Assembly: GCF_023243075.1 (NCBI RefSeq)
Contig: NZ_JALKFZ020000140.1
Location: forward strand, 1 to 64,000
Length of the DNA stretch: 64,000 bases
DNA from: Frankia sp. AiPa1
Lineage (GTDB): Bacteria; Actinomycetota; Actinomycetes; Frankiales; Frankiaceae
Direction of reading: 5' to 3'
Shown: piece after piece, positions 50,521 through 59,968 of the stretch
Layout of the letters: every line of letters begins with the position of its first letter
How positions within the stretch are numbered: the stretch's first letter is position 1
The notes under the pieces: model-generated
Told to the model about the DNA's origin: nothing
The model's database searches: none
What the model saw: the letters and a program-made list of their open reading frames with translations, nothing else
Program-made: the position numbers and the translations under genes

Positions 50521-51286
50521 GTCGCCCTCCCGCTCCCGCCGCGGGCCGTTGCGGAGGAAGCCGCCAGACGTGTCCCGCGTGTCCGCAGGCACTGAAACCT
50601 GCCTCTGGATACGCAAAATATCTAGAGGTAAACCCGCATGCAACAGGGTGTCGGAATCGGGGGTCGAGCCGGGTGGTCCGGCGGCGCCGGAGCGGAACGG
50701 CGCGGCGGGCTGGAGCGCCGGAGCTGGTTCCGCTGCCCTGCACGGGGTCCGGTCCGGCCTGCACGGGGTCCGGGTCCGGGCCGACGGCCTCGGCCTGGAC
50801 CTGACGAGACGCCGCGGGCTGGCCTTGCGACCTTCCCTTGGGCATGATTCCGTCGTTAAACATGTAGATCTTACGAGCCTGCGGTGATGGTGGGGCCGAG
50901 CTTCCTCACTGAGAGCGCTGTGCTGGTGATGGATGTGGGTTGATGCCGTCCCGGTGGTGACGCTCGTCTCATGCCTTCCTCCTGGCCCGTCGCGGGTACC
51001 GGTGGCGCCGGCGGTCGAGGTCTGGATGCCGGGTAGGTTGCTGGGCGACCGGTGGGTGTTATGCACCATGCGTGATGATCTGACTGACATCGAGTGGCAA
51101 TCGGCTGGTCTTGGCGGACGTTGACATTGACGTCGATATTGGGTCTAGTAACCGACGTATCCCTCCATTAGTGTTCTGTGTGCATCAGCTGTGGTCTTCA
51201 TCACATGGTGCGAGTGGGAGGTGGGGGGACGACGCAGCCCGCCCGCCGCGATTCCGGACCACGTCATACGTCTCACAGGAGGCAGC
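50521..51286. other. Divergent intergenic region with inverted repeat
   Basis: This region separates the DapB-like gene from the importer operon. A 27-bp inverted repeat at 50602-50628 is listed separately. The part from 50640 to 50830 contains repeated CTGCACGGGGTCCGG units (two copies near 50739 and 50760). An AT-richer patch at 51118-51180 probably holds the importer promoter. No gene is supported. Confidence 0.55.
50602..50628. promoter_or_regulatory. Inverted repeat upstream of the DapB-like gene
   Basis: CCTCTGGATA (50602-50611) and TATCTAGAGG (50619-50628) pair at 9 of 10 positions around the AT-rich centre CGCAAAA. The site is about 82 bp before the start codon. It looks like a binding site for a dimeric regulator; none is encoded next to it. 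Confidence 0.55.
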
Positions 51287-52099
51287 ATGTCGACCACCGC
51301 GGCCATCACTGCGGCTTCCCCCGCCGCGACCGAGACCGGGACCGAGCCGTTGCTGGTTCTCGAGGGCGTCAGCAAGCGGTTCGGGGGCGTGCATGCGCTC
51401 ACCGACGTGGAGCTGGCCGTCGCGCCGGGCATGGTTCGCGGCCTGATCGGGCCGAACGGTGCGGGCAAGACCACGTTGTTCGACATCATCTCCGGGATCA
51501 CCTCGGCCAGCGGCGGCTCGGTCCGGTTCGACGGCGTGGACGTCACCCGCCGGTCCGCGACCGCCCGCGCCCGCCTGGGAATGCGCCGGACGTTCCAGCG
51601 AGCCCAGGTTTTCAGCTGGCTGTCGGTGGAGGACAGCGTGCTCGCGGCGCTGGAGTGGCATGGTGGCGGCGGCGGCGTCGTGGGCGATCTGTGCGGCTGG
51701 CCGGCGCGGCGCCGCCACGAGCAGGCCCGCCGGGAACGGGTCGCGGAGGTCCTCGAGTGGTGCGGGCTGACCAAGCTGGGCACGGTCACCTCCGGTTCGC
51801 TGCCACTGGGGCAGCAGCGCCTCGTGGAGCTCGCGCGGGCGATCGTCGACCGTCCGACGCTGCTGCTGCTGGACGAGCCGACCTCGGGTCTGGACGCCGC
51901 CGAGTCGACGCGTTTCGGTGAGCTCGTCACGTCCCTGCGTGGCGAGGGCTGCGCCGTGCTGCTGGTGGAGCACGACGCCGGGTTCGTGATGCGGATCTGT
52001 GACCGGATCACGGTGCTCAATCTCGGCTCGGTACTCGCCGAGGGAACGCCGCAGCAGATCCAGGCCGACGACCGGGTGCGCGATGCCTACCTCGGCTGA
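51287..52099 (+). CDS. Branched-chain-type ABC importer ATPase (LivG-like)
   Basis: A 270-residue ATPase of the HAAT/LivG group. Walker A is GPNGAGKTT; MRRTFQRAQVF is the typical LivG Q-loop region. The signature is degenerate: SLPLGQQRLVELARA, as in LivG proteins. Walker B is LLLLDEPTSGLD. AGGAGG precedes ATG. It pairs with the fused permease-ATPase encoded 84 bp downstream. The operon's binding protein follows at 55.6 kb. The family imports amino acids, amides, urea or aromatic compounds, and in actinobacteria sometimes hydrophobic acids. Confidence 0.92.
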   Translation: MSTTAAITAASPAATETGTEPLLVLEGVSKRFGGVHALTDVELAVAPGMVRGLIGPNGAGKTTLFDIISGITSASGGSVRFDGVDVTRRSATARARLGMRRTFQRAQVFSWLSVEDSVLAALEWHGGGGGVVGDLCGWPARRRHEQARRERVAEVLEWCGLTKLGTVTSGSLPLGQQRLVELARAIVDRPTLLLLDEPTSGLDAAESTRFGELVTSLRGEGCAVLLVEHDAGFVMRICDRITVLNLGSVLAEGTPQQIQADDRVRDAYLG

Positions 52100-52183
52100 C
52101 CAGACATCACCGGCCCTCGGCCGATCAACACAGCCGGGCGTGGGCCCGCTTTCGCGTACCGCGGGCGTTCTCAGGAGGAGTAC

Positions 52184-55100
52184 GTGACCGAATTCTTCAA
52201 CCTGGTGGTCGCGGGGCTCGTCTCCGGTGCTCTGTATGCCATCCTGGCGTCCGGACTGACGCTGACCTACCAGACGTCGGGCGTGTTCAACTTCGGGCAG
52301 GGCGGCGTCGCGTTCGCGACCGCCTACCTGTTCTTCCAGCTGAACACCGGCCAGGACATCCCAGTGGTGCCGGCGGCGATCCTCTGCGTCGGCGTGTTCG
52401 CCCCGCTGCTCGGCTGGGTGCTGCACCGGGTGCTGTTCAACCCGCTGCGGGAGGCGCCGATCGCCGCCCGGATGGTGGGAACGCTCGGCCTCCTGATCGC
52501 GCTGCCCGCGTTATGCCTGTGGATCACCGCGCTGCTGCGGGAGAAGGCGCACTGGAAGTTGCCGGCGATCGAGGACGTGTTCCGGATCCCGGGTCTGGGA
52601 CCGAGCCCCAAGAAGATCTACAAGCTGGGTGACGGGCTCGTCCTCGACACCGACCAGCTGTCGATGCTGGGCGCGGCGGTGTTCGCCGCGGTGCTGCTGT
52701 GGTGGCTGGTGCGGCACACCCGGATCGGCCTGGAGATGCGCGCCTCGGTGAGCCGGCCGAAGATCGCCGCGCTGCGCGGCGTCGACCCGGACCGGGCCTC
52801 GGCGGTCTCCTGGATCCTGTCCTGCGGGCTCGCCGGCCTCGTCGGTGTGCTGATGTCGCCGATGTTCGGGCTCGGCAACTTCACGTTCAACACCATGCTG
52901 TTCATCTCGATCCCGGCGGTGGTGCTGGCGCGGTTCGCCTCGATTCCGATCGCGATGGCGGGCGGCCTGCTGCTGGGCGTCGCGCAGAACCTGATCGCCG
53001 GGTACGTCGACCTGGACATCACGGGCTTCCCGACCGCGGTGCCGTTCATCATCCTGTTCGGACTGCTGATCTACTTCGGCGCCGAGCGTGGCCGCTCCGC
53101 CGGGGCGACCCTGGAGGAGCGCCCGCCGGCGAACGACCCGACCGCGGCCTCGCCCTGGACTCGGCGCGGGCTCTGGGCGGCCGCGGTCATCGGCCTTCTG
53201 GCCTATACCGCGTTCGGAGCGACCAACTTCTGGGCGGGACTGCTCGCGCAGGGTCTGGCGACCGCGATCGTGCTGATGTCGTTCACGGTGGTCACCGGGA
53301 TCGGCGGGATGATCAGCCTCGCCCAGGCGGCCTTCGTGCTCGCCGGTGCCTTCACCGCGGGAAACCTGCTCTCGCATGGCGTCCCGTTCGTGCCAGCGCT
53401 GCTCATCGGCACGGTCGTGGCCGCGCTGACCGGTCTGATCGTGGCCCTGCCGACCCGCCGGCTCGGCGGGCTGCCGCTCGCCCTGTCCACCCTGGCCCTG
53501 GCCTATATCGGGCAGAACCTGCTGTTCCAGATCGACAGCATCTCGAACGGCTCGTCCGGCTGGGCGGTGCGCGCCCCCGACCTCGGCATCGTCGACACGA
53601 CGAACCCGCGGTGGCTGGTGGTGTTCCTGCTCGTGCTGGTCGCTCTGGTGCTGTGGCTGGTGCACGCACTGCGGACGTCGAGCACTGGACGGGCCATGCT
53701 CGCGGTGCGTTCCACCGAGGTCGGCGCCCGCACCAGTGGCATCGCCGTGGGTCGGATGAAGCTGCTGGTATTCGTCATCTCCGCGGCGATGGCCGGGTTC
53801 GGCGGAGTCCTGCTCGCGGCCACCCGCGGCCGGGTCACCCACACCGACTACGACGCGCTGCTCGGCATGATCTGGCTGGCCACCACGGTCACGTTCAGTG
53901 TTCGTCGTCCCGCCGGAGCCGTCATCGCCGGGCTGGTGACCGTCCTGGCGCCGCAGGCGTTCGAGTCAGTCCCGGCGTCGACCTACTTCATGCAGCTGCT
54001 GTTCGGCCTCGGCGCGATCGGCCTCGCCCGGGAGCCCGACGGGGCGCTGGCCGGCATCGGCCGTACGGCCGAGATGCTTCGACGCAAGCGAGCGGCGGCC
54101 TCGGACAGCGCGTCGGCGTCGGCTGCCCCGGCCGTCTCGGTCGCGCCGGCCAGCTCGGTCGCGCCGGCCAGCTCGGTCGCGCCGGCCAGCTCGGCCGCGG
54201 CGCCCGCAACCGCCGTCGTGGTGGAGGCTGCCACCGCGTCGGACACACCCGCCGAGCCGGACACGACTGTGCTCAGGGTCCGCGGGGTGCGCGCGGGATA
54301 CGGCGAGGTCGAGGTGCTGCACGGCGTTGACCTCACCGTGGCCGCGGGGGAGGCGGTGGCGCTGCTGGGCGGCAACGGTGCTGGTAAGTCCAGCCTGTGC
54401 GCCGTCATCGGCGGCCTGCTCACCCCGACCGCGGGAAGCATCGAGGTGGCCGGCGTCGACGTCACCCGGATCGCCGCGCAACGCCGTCAGCGGGACAGCA
54501 TCTACCTTGCCCCCGAGGGCCGTGGCATCTTCCCGGAACTCACCGTCGAGGAGAATCTCACTCTCTGGCTTCGGGATGCCGATGAGCGCACCGCCGCCTA
54601 CGACGCCTTCCCCGTGCTCGGGCAGCGCCGGACGCAGCTCGCTGGCGCCATGTCCGGCGGTGAGCAGCAGATGCTTACCCTCGCGCCCGCGCTGGTGCGC
54701 CCACCGCGGCTGCTCATCGCCGACGAGCCCTCGCTGGGACTCGCTCCGCTGATCATCGACCAGATCTACACCGCGCTGCGTGAGCTGCAGGGCCGGGGCA
54801 CCGCGCTGCTCGTCGCCGAGGAGAAGACCCGCGACGCCCTGGCTCTGGCCGATCAGGTCGCGTTCCTCACCGTCGGCCACATCACCTGGGCCGGGCCGGT
54901 CGGCGAGGTCGACTCCGATCGTCTCGCGTCCGCCTACCTGGGCGTCTCCACCGAACCACAGTCGCCCACGCCTCAGGACGCGGCCGGGGAGGCCGGCGCC
55001 ACCGCCGGGGCCAGTGCCGCCGCTGAGGCCGGTGCCGCTGCCGAAGTGACCGCGACCGCCGAGGCCGGGGAAGCGTCCGCTGTGCCTGAGCCGTCCGACG

Positions 55101-55333
55101 CCGCGGAACCGGGCGACTCCTCTGGGCCGGAGGAACCAGCCGTAGCAGAAACGGCCTCCGGCGCGGAATCAACGTCCGGGACGGAATCAACATCCGGGAC
55201 TGAAACAGCGTCCGGGACTGAAACAGCGTCCGGGGCCGTCGAGACATCGGGAGCGGACGAGGCCGCCGATGAGGTGGAGAGCCTCACCGCGTCCGGAGTG
55301 GACGGCGTGGTGTCTGGAATGTCGAAATCCTGA
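52184..55333 (+). CDS. LivH-LivM-LivF triple fusion
   Basis: A 1049-residue protein joining three importer subunits that are normally separate. Residues 1-300 are a LivH-type permease (GLVSGALYAILASGLTLTYQ, then GVFNFGQGGVAF). Residues about 325-620 are a LivM-type permease (FTVVTGIGGMISLAQAAFVL). After an Ala/Ser/Pro linker with repeated VAPASS units, residues about 690-925 are a LivF ATPase with Walker A GGNGAGKSS, signature MSGGEQQ and Walker B LLIADEPS. The last roughly 120 residues are an acidic Ala/Glu/Ser/Thr-rich tail with SGTES/SGTET repeats, of unknown function. GTG 52184 follows AGGAGGAG. No frameshift or stop interrupts it. The fusion guarantees equal amounts of both permease halves and one ATPase; LivG is still separate. 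Confidence 0.92.
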   Translation: MTEFFNLVVAGLVSGALYAILASGLTLTYQTSGVFNFGQGGVAFATAYLFFQLNTGQDIPVVPAAILCVGVFAPLLGWVLHRVLFNPLREAPIAARMVGTLGLLIALPALCLWITALLREKAHWKLPAIEDVFRIPGLGPSPKKIYKLGDGLVLDTDQLSMLGAAVFAAVLLWWLVRHTRIGLEMRASVSRPKIAALRGVDPDRASAVSWILSCGLAGLVGVLMSPMFGLGNFTFNTMLFISIPAVVLARFASIPIAMAGGLLLGVAQNLIAGYVDLDITGFPTAVPFIILFGLLIYFGAERGRSAGATLEERPPANDPTAASPWTRRGLWAAAVIGLLAYTAFGATNFWAGLLAQGLATAIVLMSFTVVTGIGGMISLAQAAFVLAGAFTAGNLLSHGVPFVPALLIGTVVAALTGLIVALPTRRLGGLPLALSTLALAYIGQNLLFQIDSISNGSSGWAVRAPDLGIVDTTNPRWLVVFLLVLVALVLWLVHALRTSSTGRAMLAVRSTEVGARTSGIAVGRMKLLVFVISAAMAGFGGVLLAATRGRVTHTDYDALLGMIWLATTVTFSVRRPAGAVIAGLVTVLAPQAFESVPASTYFMQLLFGLGAIGLAREPDGALAGIGRTAEMLRRKRAAASDSASASAAPAVSVAPASSVAPASSVAPASSAAAPATAVVVEAATASDTPAEPDTTVLRVRGVRAGYGEVEVLHGVDLTVAAGEAVALLGGNGAGKSSLCAVIGGLLTPTAGSIEVAGVDVTRIAAQRRQRDSIYLAPEGRGIFPELTVEENLTLWLRDADERTAAYDAFPVLGQRRTQLAGAMSGGEQQMLTLAPALVRPPRLLIADEPSLGLAPLIIDQIYTALRELQGRGTALLVAEEKTRDALALADQVAFLTVGHITWAGPVGEVDSDRLASAYLGVSTEPQSPTPQDAAGEAGATAGASAAAEAGAAAEVTATAEAGEASAVPEPSDAAEPGDSSGPEEPAVAETASGAESTSGTESTSGTETASGTETASGAVETSGADEAADEVESLTASGVDGVVSGMSKS

Positions 55334-55599
55334 CAACGCGAGAGTCCTGACGGCAATGTGGAGCCGTTGGCACGACATGTTCCAAGTTCCCGTGCCAACG
55401 GACATCGGGTGTCGGCCGGGTCCTCGCCGCTCCCTCGCACCGGGTCACCAGCCGTGATCTGGCGCTGTTTTTCCTTATGGGGATCGTTTCGCAGTACAGC
55501 ATGACCATCGTCGCGTCCAGGTATGCACCCCTGTTGGCGCGGCTTTGCGTGAACCCGTCGCGGCGTGCCGCGGTACCCCGGTCACAGTTAGGGATCTCA

Positions 55600-56970
55600 G
55601 TGAGAAGAACTACCCGCTTAACTCGGTCTGTCACGGTGCTGGCCGCCTCCTGCATGGTTGTAGCCGGAATGGCTGCCTGCTCGAGTGACAGTTCCGGCTC
55701 CACCGGCAGCGCCGCTTCCAGCGTGGACGTCGCCAGCATCAAAGCTGGTCCGGCAACCGGGTGGGACGATGGCGGGCAGAAGGTGGATCCGGCCAAGCTG
55801 AAGTGTTCCCAGACGGCGTCCGACCCCACCCGCGGAATCACGGACACGCAGATCACGGTGGGCGGCCTGGCCTACCTGACGAGCGCGTCGGGTGCCTCGA
55901 TGTCCGGTGCGGAGGCGGGCGCCAAGGCCCGCTTCGCCCGGGCCAACGCCGAGGGCGGGGTGAACGGCCGAAAGATCAACTACGTCGGCACCCTGGATGA
56001 CGGCAACGACCCGGCCCGCACCAGCTCGCAGGCAAAGGTGCTCGTCGAGCAGAAGAAGATCTTCGCCTCCGTGCCGCTGCTGACCACCAACGCCAGCTAT
56101 CTGGACACGTTCTGCAACGAGACGGTTCCGTACTTCGGCTGGGGCATCAACTCGGGCTTCTGCAACTCCTCGCTCGGGTTCGGTATCACCGGCTGCCTGA
56201 TCGCCGGCAAGGATGTCAAATCCTCGACCAACTACGGCTTGTTGATCAACGCGCTGTTCGGTGGGAATGGGTCGGGTAAGACGGTGGCGCTCGTCGGCAA
56301 TGACGACGACACCGCCCGCGCCGGGGTCGACGCCATCGGCCGGCAGCTCAAGGCCGTCGGAATCAAGGTGGTCTACAGCAAGACGCCGGTGCCCGACGCC
56401 GGGCTGAGCGACGCCGCCCCGATCGTCAATGGGATCATGACGGCGGACGGCGGCGCACCGCCGGACGTACTGATCTACGGAACCGACTTCAACGCGACCC
56501 TCAAGCTCACCGAGGCACTGAAGGCCGCGGGCTTCAAGGGGAAGAACCTCAACGCCGTGGGTTATGACCCGCGGCTGGCGGCGGCGAAGCTGCCCGGCCT
56601 GGAGGGCTCCTACACCTCGTTGCAGTGGGCTCCGGGCAGCGACACCGCTGTGCCGGGGATCAAGCAGATGGTCAGCGACATCCGGAAGTACACCCCCGGT
56701 ACCGTGCTCAGCCTGCCGACGATGGCCGGGTACTGGTCCGCGGACATGTTCCTCGCCGCGGCGAAGAAGGCCGGTCGAGACCTGACCCTCACTTCTCTGC
56801 TGAAGCTGATGAACAACAACTACAGCTATTCCGTGGACGGTGCGCTGGCCGAGACCCGTTGGCCGCTCAACCACCTGGTGTCGAACCCGTGCTTCTCGCT
56901 CGTCCAGCTGAACGGGAGCAAGTACGACATCACCGTCCCGCTCTCCTGCGGCTCGTTCCTGAAGAGCTAG
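55600..56970 (+). CDS. Branched-chain-type substrate-binding lipoprotein
   Basis: A 456-residue type-1 periplasmic-binding lipoprotein. The signal peptide ends with GMAAC, the lipidated cysteine. The mature part carries GITDTQITVGGLAYLTSASG, the LivK-like opening, then ANAEGGVNGRKINYVGTLDD. The protein has several cysteines that could form disulfides outside the cell. GTG 55600 follows AGGGATCTCA; the open frame extends to 55477 but without signal-peptide character. Position directly behind the permease fusion makes it the specificity subunit of this importer. Confidence 0.9.
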   Translation: MRRTTRLTRSVTVLAASCMVVAGMAACSSDSSGSTGSAASSVDVASIKAGPATGWDDGGQKVDPAKLKCSQTASDPTRGITDTQITVGGLAYLTSASGASMSGAEAGAKARFARANAEGGVNGRKINYVGTLDDGNDPARTSSQAKVLVEQKKIFASVPLLTTNASYLDTFCNETVPYFGWGINSGFCNSSLGFGITGCLIAGKDVKSSTNYGLLINALFGGNGSGKTVALVGNDDDTARAGVDAIGRQLKAVGIKVVYSKTPVPDAGLSDAAPIVNGIMTADGGAPPDVLIYGTDFNATLKLTEALKAAGFKGKNLNAVGYDPRLAAAKLPGLEGSYTSLQWAPGSDTAVPGIKQMVSDIRKYTPGTVLSLPTMAGYWSADMFLAAAKKAGRDLTLTSLLKLMNNNYSYSVDGALAETRWPLNHLVSNPCFSLVQLNGSKYDITVPLSCGSFLKS

Positions 56971-57664
56971 CCGGTCGCGTTCCACGGACAGTGGTCGTGG
57001 GTCGTGGGTCGTGGGTCGCGGAACGCGACAGTCTCATGGGTCGCGTTCCGCGATGGTGGTCATGGTGCCGGCCGGGGCCTACAGTAGCCGGCCGGCCCCA
57101 GGCGTCTGCCACCGCCCCGGTCGCCCCGGATCCCCGCCACGACGTGGCCGGTGGTCTCGATGGTGTCTCTGGTCGGGCCGGTTCAGCCCTTTGGACGGGC
57201 GGGTTCGGCCAGGGCGCGTCGAGCAGCGCCAGCGTCCGGAGTGCCCCAGCTCCCGTGCGGTCCACACGAGTCGCGCGAGGGCCTGCGTCCGGTCCGAGGG
57301 AGCGGCGGCGATGTCGAGCGCCAGCTCGCGGGCCCGGGTGGCCAGAGTCGATGCGCGAGGACGGCATCAGCGGGATCTACTACGCGGGTACGGCTATTCC
57401 ACCTTCGGCTACAAGGGCGACTTCCTCACGATCCGCGAGCTACGCGGCGGGGAACTGCGCTTCGACGGCTACCACCGACCGGAACATCCGATCAACGCCA
57501 CCCAGGTCGCGGAGCCACCGAGCCACTGGCGCTCACACTATCGTCGGCGGGATGTCCGAGCCGTCATCCTGCCCGTCACTGACTCCGCGCACACCTGACT
57601 CTGCCGCACACGGACCTTCACGCGCACGGACCTTCACGCGCACGGACCTTCACGCGCAGGGACG
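56971..57664. other. Gene remnants and repeats between importer and TetR gene
   Basis: No intact gene. On the plus strand about 57395-57598 a frame reads GYSTFGYKGDFLTIRELRGG with strand-like character but no start. On the minus strand around 57250-57350 a frame reads TLATRARELALDIAAAPSDR, also natural looking but broken. These may be pieces of deleted genes. Direct repeats GTGGGTCGTGGGTCG occur at 56996-57022. Three tandem 16-bp units lie at 57610-57657. Confidence 0.45.
57610..57657. repeat. Three tandem copies of ACGGACCTTCACGCGC
   Basis: Three exact 16-bp units just after the 3' end of the TetR gene, with two decayed partial units (GGACCTTCAGGCA-like) extending into that gene's last codons. 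The decayed copies suggest the array grew out of the end of the coding sequence. Confidence 0.9.
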
Positions 57665-58438
57665 TCAGGCAGATGGACCTTCAGGCATATGGACATGCGC
57701 GAACGCGCGCCGGACCATCTGGACGAACTCCTCCTCCGTGAGGCCGTCCTGCCCGGTGGACGCGGTGGCCATGTCCGCGCCGCCGGTGTCGGCCCGACGG
57801 TAGACGCCGACCATCGCGGCCAGCAGTTCGGCCAGTGTGTCGGGGTTGCCGGGGCGGATCGAGCCGTCCTGCTGCCCACGCCGGATCAGTTCGGCCTCCA
57901 GGCGCAACGCCGCGGCGTAGCCGCGGGCGACCTCCGTGTCGAGCCGGGGGACGGTCGAGAACCCGGCCGGAAACATGCGACTGACGAGCCGGCCGAAATC
58001 GGGAAAGGTCCGATAGAAGCCGATCTCGGCCCGGACGAGTGCGGTGAGACTGTCCAGGCCGGGGCCCTCCGCCAGGGCGAACGAGCGGATTCTGGCCATC
58101 AGCACGAGCGACCGGCGGTCGACCACGGCCCCCAGCAGCTCCTCCTTGTTGCGTACGTGCAGGTAGAGCGCACCGACGGAGACCTCGCACCGCTCGGCGA
58201 CCTGGCGCAGGCTGGTCTCCCGGAAACCCTGCCGGCCGAAGAGCTCCTCGGCGACGTCCAGGAGCTTCTCCCGCGTGCGTTCAGCGCGCTGACGGTGTCG
58301 CTGCGCGCGCACGGAGGTCGAGGCCGCCGCGTCGCGGCTGGCCGGCAGGTCGGGTCGGTGGCCGGCGGTCAGGGGCGGCATGCTCGTCGCCGCGGCCGCG
58401 GCCTGCCCGCGGGTGTCGTCGACCGCGGTCATCGCCAT
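57665..58438 (-). CDS. TetR-family transcriptional regulator
   Basis: A 257-residue TetR repressor. The helix-turn-helix is at about residues 55-100 (LLDVAEELFGRQGFRETSLR, then QVAERCEVSVGALYLHVRNK), preceded by an Ala/Pro-rich N-terminal tail. The C-terminal ligand domain is divergent. AGGAGG is 6 nt from the first of two ATGs. It is divergent from the Rieske oxygenase gene and probably controls it, and perhaps the P450 gene, in response to substrate or its CoA ester. Directly upstream lies a 17-bp tandem duplication (58445-58478). Confidence 0.88.
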   Translation of the reverse strand: MAMTAVDDTRGQAAAAATSMPPLTAGHRPDLPASRDAAASTSVRAQRHRQRAERTREKLLDVAEELFGRQGFRETSLRQVAERCEVSVGALYLHVRNKEELLGAVVDRRSLVLMARIRSFALAEGPGLDSLTALVRAEIGFYRTFPDFGRLVSRMFPAGFSTVPRLDTEVARGYAAALRLEAELIRRGQQDGSIRPGNPDTLAELLAAMVGVYRRADTGGADMATASTGQDGLTEEEFVQMVRRAFAHVHMPEGPSA

Positions 58439-58444
58439 CACCAC

Positions 58445-58478
58445 CCTCCTGGTTGCCCGAGCCTCCTGGTTGCCCGAG
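58445..58478. repeat. Two tandem 17-bp units upstream of the TetR gene
   Basis: CCTCCTGGTTGCCCGAG occurs twice head to tail. The first copy contains the complement of the TetR gene's Shine-Dalgarno sequence, so the duplication gives a second AGGAGG 17 nt further upstream. It may be chance expansion. Confidence 0.85.
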
Positions 58479-58703
58479 CCGGACACGTTGCCGATGTCTC
58501 CCCCTGTCTCCCACGTATAGCAGGTCGATCCTGGGCAGGCGCCTCGATCCGGCCGGGCGATGGTGTCCGGGCTGGTCCGACCCGGACACTTGTGATCCGT
58601 GTGAAGGTCAGGTTGAATGATGGTTCAGTGACGTGCGACGACGGTGCTTCACGGTCGCTATACGGGTCCGGAACGTGTACGTCCCGCCGGTGGGAGGCAG
58701 CTC

Positions 58704-59819
58704 ATGGCCATCTCGGATGAGACCAGGGCCGCCCGGCCTGCCCCGAGCGCGACGAGCGCGACGGGCAGAAAGAGCGCCCTCTACGGCGCGACGGATGTGC
58801 GAACCGTGGAAGGCGTGGTCGAAGACCTGGTCGGGCTGCCGATGCCGCAGCGCCCGGACACGCTGAACGATCTTTCGGCGCGGACGAAGGTCCGTGGCGA
58901 GCGGACCCCGCGTTTCCCCTTTCCGATTCCGAACGGCTGGTTCATCGTCGCCCGCGCCGACGAGATCGAGCCGGGCAGGACCAAACCGCTGTTCTACTTC
59001 GGCAAGGACCTGGTGCTCTTCCGGGGCGCCGACGGCACGCCGTACCTGTTCGACGCCTACTGCCCGCACCTGGGGGCGAACCTGGCCGTCGGCGGGCGGG
59101 TCGAACAGGGATCGCTGCGCTGCCCGTTCCACGGCTGGCGGTTCGACGGCGCGACCGGGGCCTGCGTGGAGGTTCCCTACGACGACATCGACTTCATCCC
59201 GAAGAAGGCGACCGCCCGCAGCTATCCCACAGTCGAGCGCAACCACATGATCTGGGCCTGGCACCACCTGGAGCGCGAGGCGCCGACCTACGAGGTTCCC
59301 GAGGTGTCCGAGTTCGACGACCCGGACTGGCTGCCGATCCACATGCGCGACTTCGAGATCGCCACCTGCTGCCAGGAAATGGCCGAGAACAACGTCGACA
59401 CGCCGCACTTCATGTACGTGCACGGAACGCCGGCGATTCCCGAGGAGGACTTCCACATCGACGGGCCCTACAAGCGCTCGATCGGCATGGACGGCAACTT
59501 CGTCCGGGAGGGTTTCGGGCTTGGGCTCGGTGTCCTGCGGGTGAAGGGCTACACGACCTTCATCTCCTCGACGACTCCGATCGATGAGGAGAACCTGCAC
59601 GTCCGGTGGATCTTCACCTCGCCGCGCTCGCTCGGCCCGAACGCCGCGGAGAAGGCGGCCCGGACCTTCACCAACGCCGTCAGCCAGGACATTCCCATCT
59701 GGGAGAACAAGATCTACAAGGATCCGCCGGTGCTGCGACCGTCGGAGAAGGCGATCACCGAACAGCGCCGGTGGTGCCAGCAGTTCTACTCCTACCCCGA
59801 CGGCGCCACCCGGCCCTGA
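58704..59819 (+). CDS. Rieske non-haem iron oxygenase, KshA-like
   Basis: A 371-residue oxygenase alpha subunit. The Rieske 2Fe-2S site reads YCPHLGANLAVGG and RCPFHGW (Cys-His and Cys-His ligands). The mononuclear iron site is NNVDTPHFMYVHG, with the bridging Asp and two His. The order and C-terminal part resemble KshA, the oxygenase of 3-ketosteroid 9-alpha-hydroxylase, and related enzymes. GGGAGGCAGCTC precedes ATG 58704. No reductase gene adjoins it. Its neighbours (TetR, P450, importer) support oxidation of a steroid-like or other hydrophobic substrate, but the substrate is inferred. Confidence 0.88.
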   Translation: MAISDETRAARPAPSATSATGRKSALYGATDVRTVEGVVEDLVGLPMPQRPDTLNDLSARTKVRGERTPRFPFPIPNGWFIVARADEIEPGRTKPLFYFGKDLVLFRGADGTPYLFDAYCPHLGANLAVGGRVEQGSLRCPFHGWRFDGATGACVEVPYDDIDFIPKKATARSYPTVERNHMIWAWHHLEREAPTYEVPEVSEFDDPDWLPIHMRDFEIATCCQEMAENNVDTPHFMYVHGTPAIPEEDFHIDGPYKRSIGMDGNFVREGFGLGLGVLRVKGYTTFISSTTPIDEENLHVRWIFTSPRSLGPNAAEKAARTFTNAVSQDIPIWENKIYKDPPVLRPSEKAITEQRRWCQQFYSYPDGATRP

Positions 59820-59968
59820 CGGGCGCCGGGCGTTGCCGGCCGGGCCCCGCGCGGCGCCCGGCCGACCCGGCCAGGTCGGTCTGGAGTCAGGCAGGCCACC
59901 GTGCGCCGAGCGCGGTCTGGCCCGACGTGGGTCAGGCCAGAACTGGGTCGGGCTGGGTCAGGCGAGGA

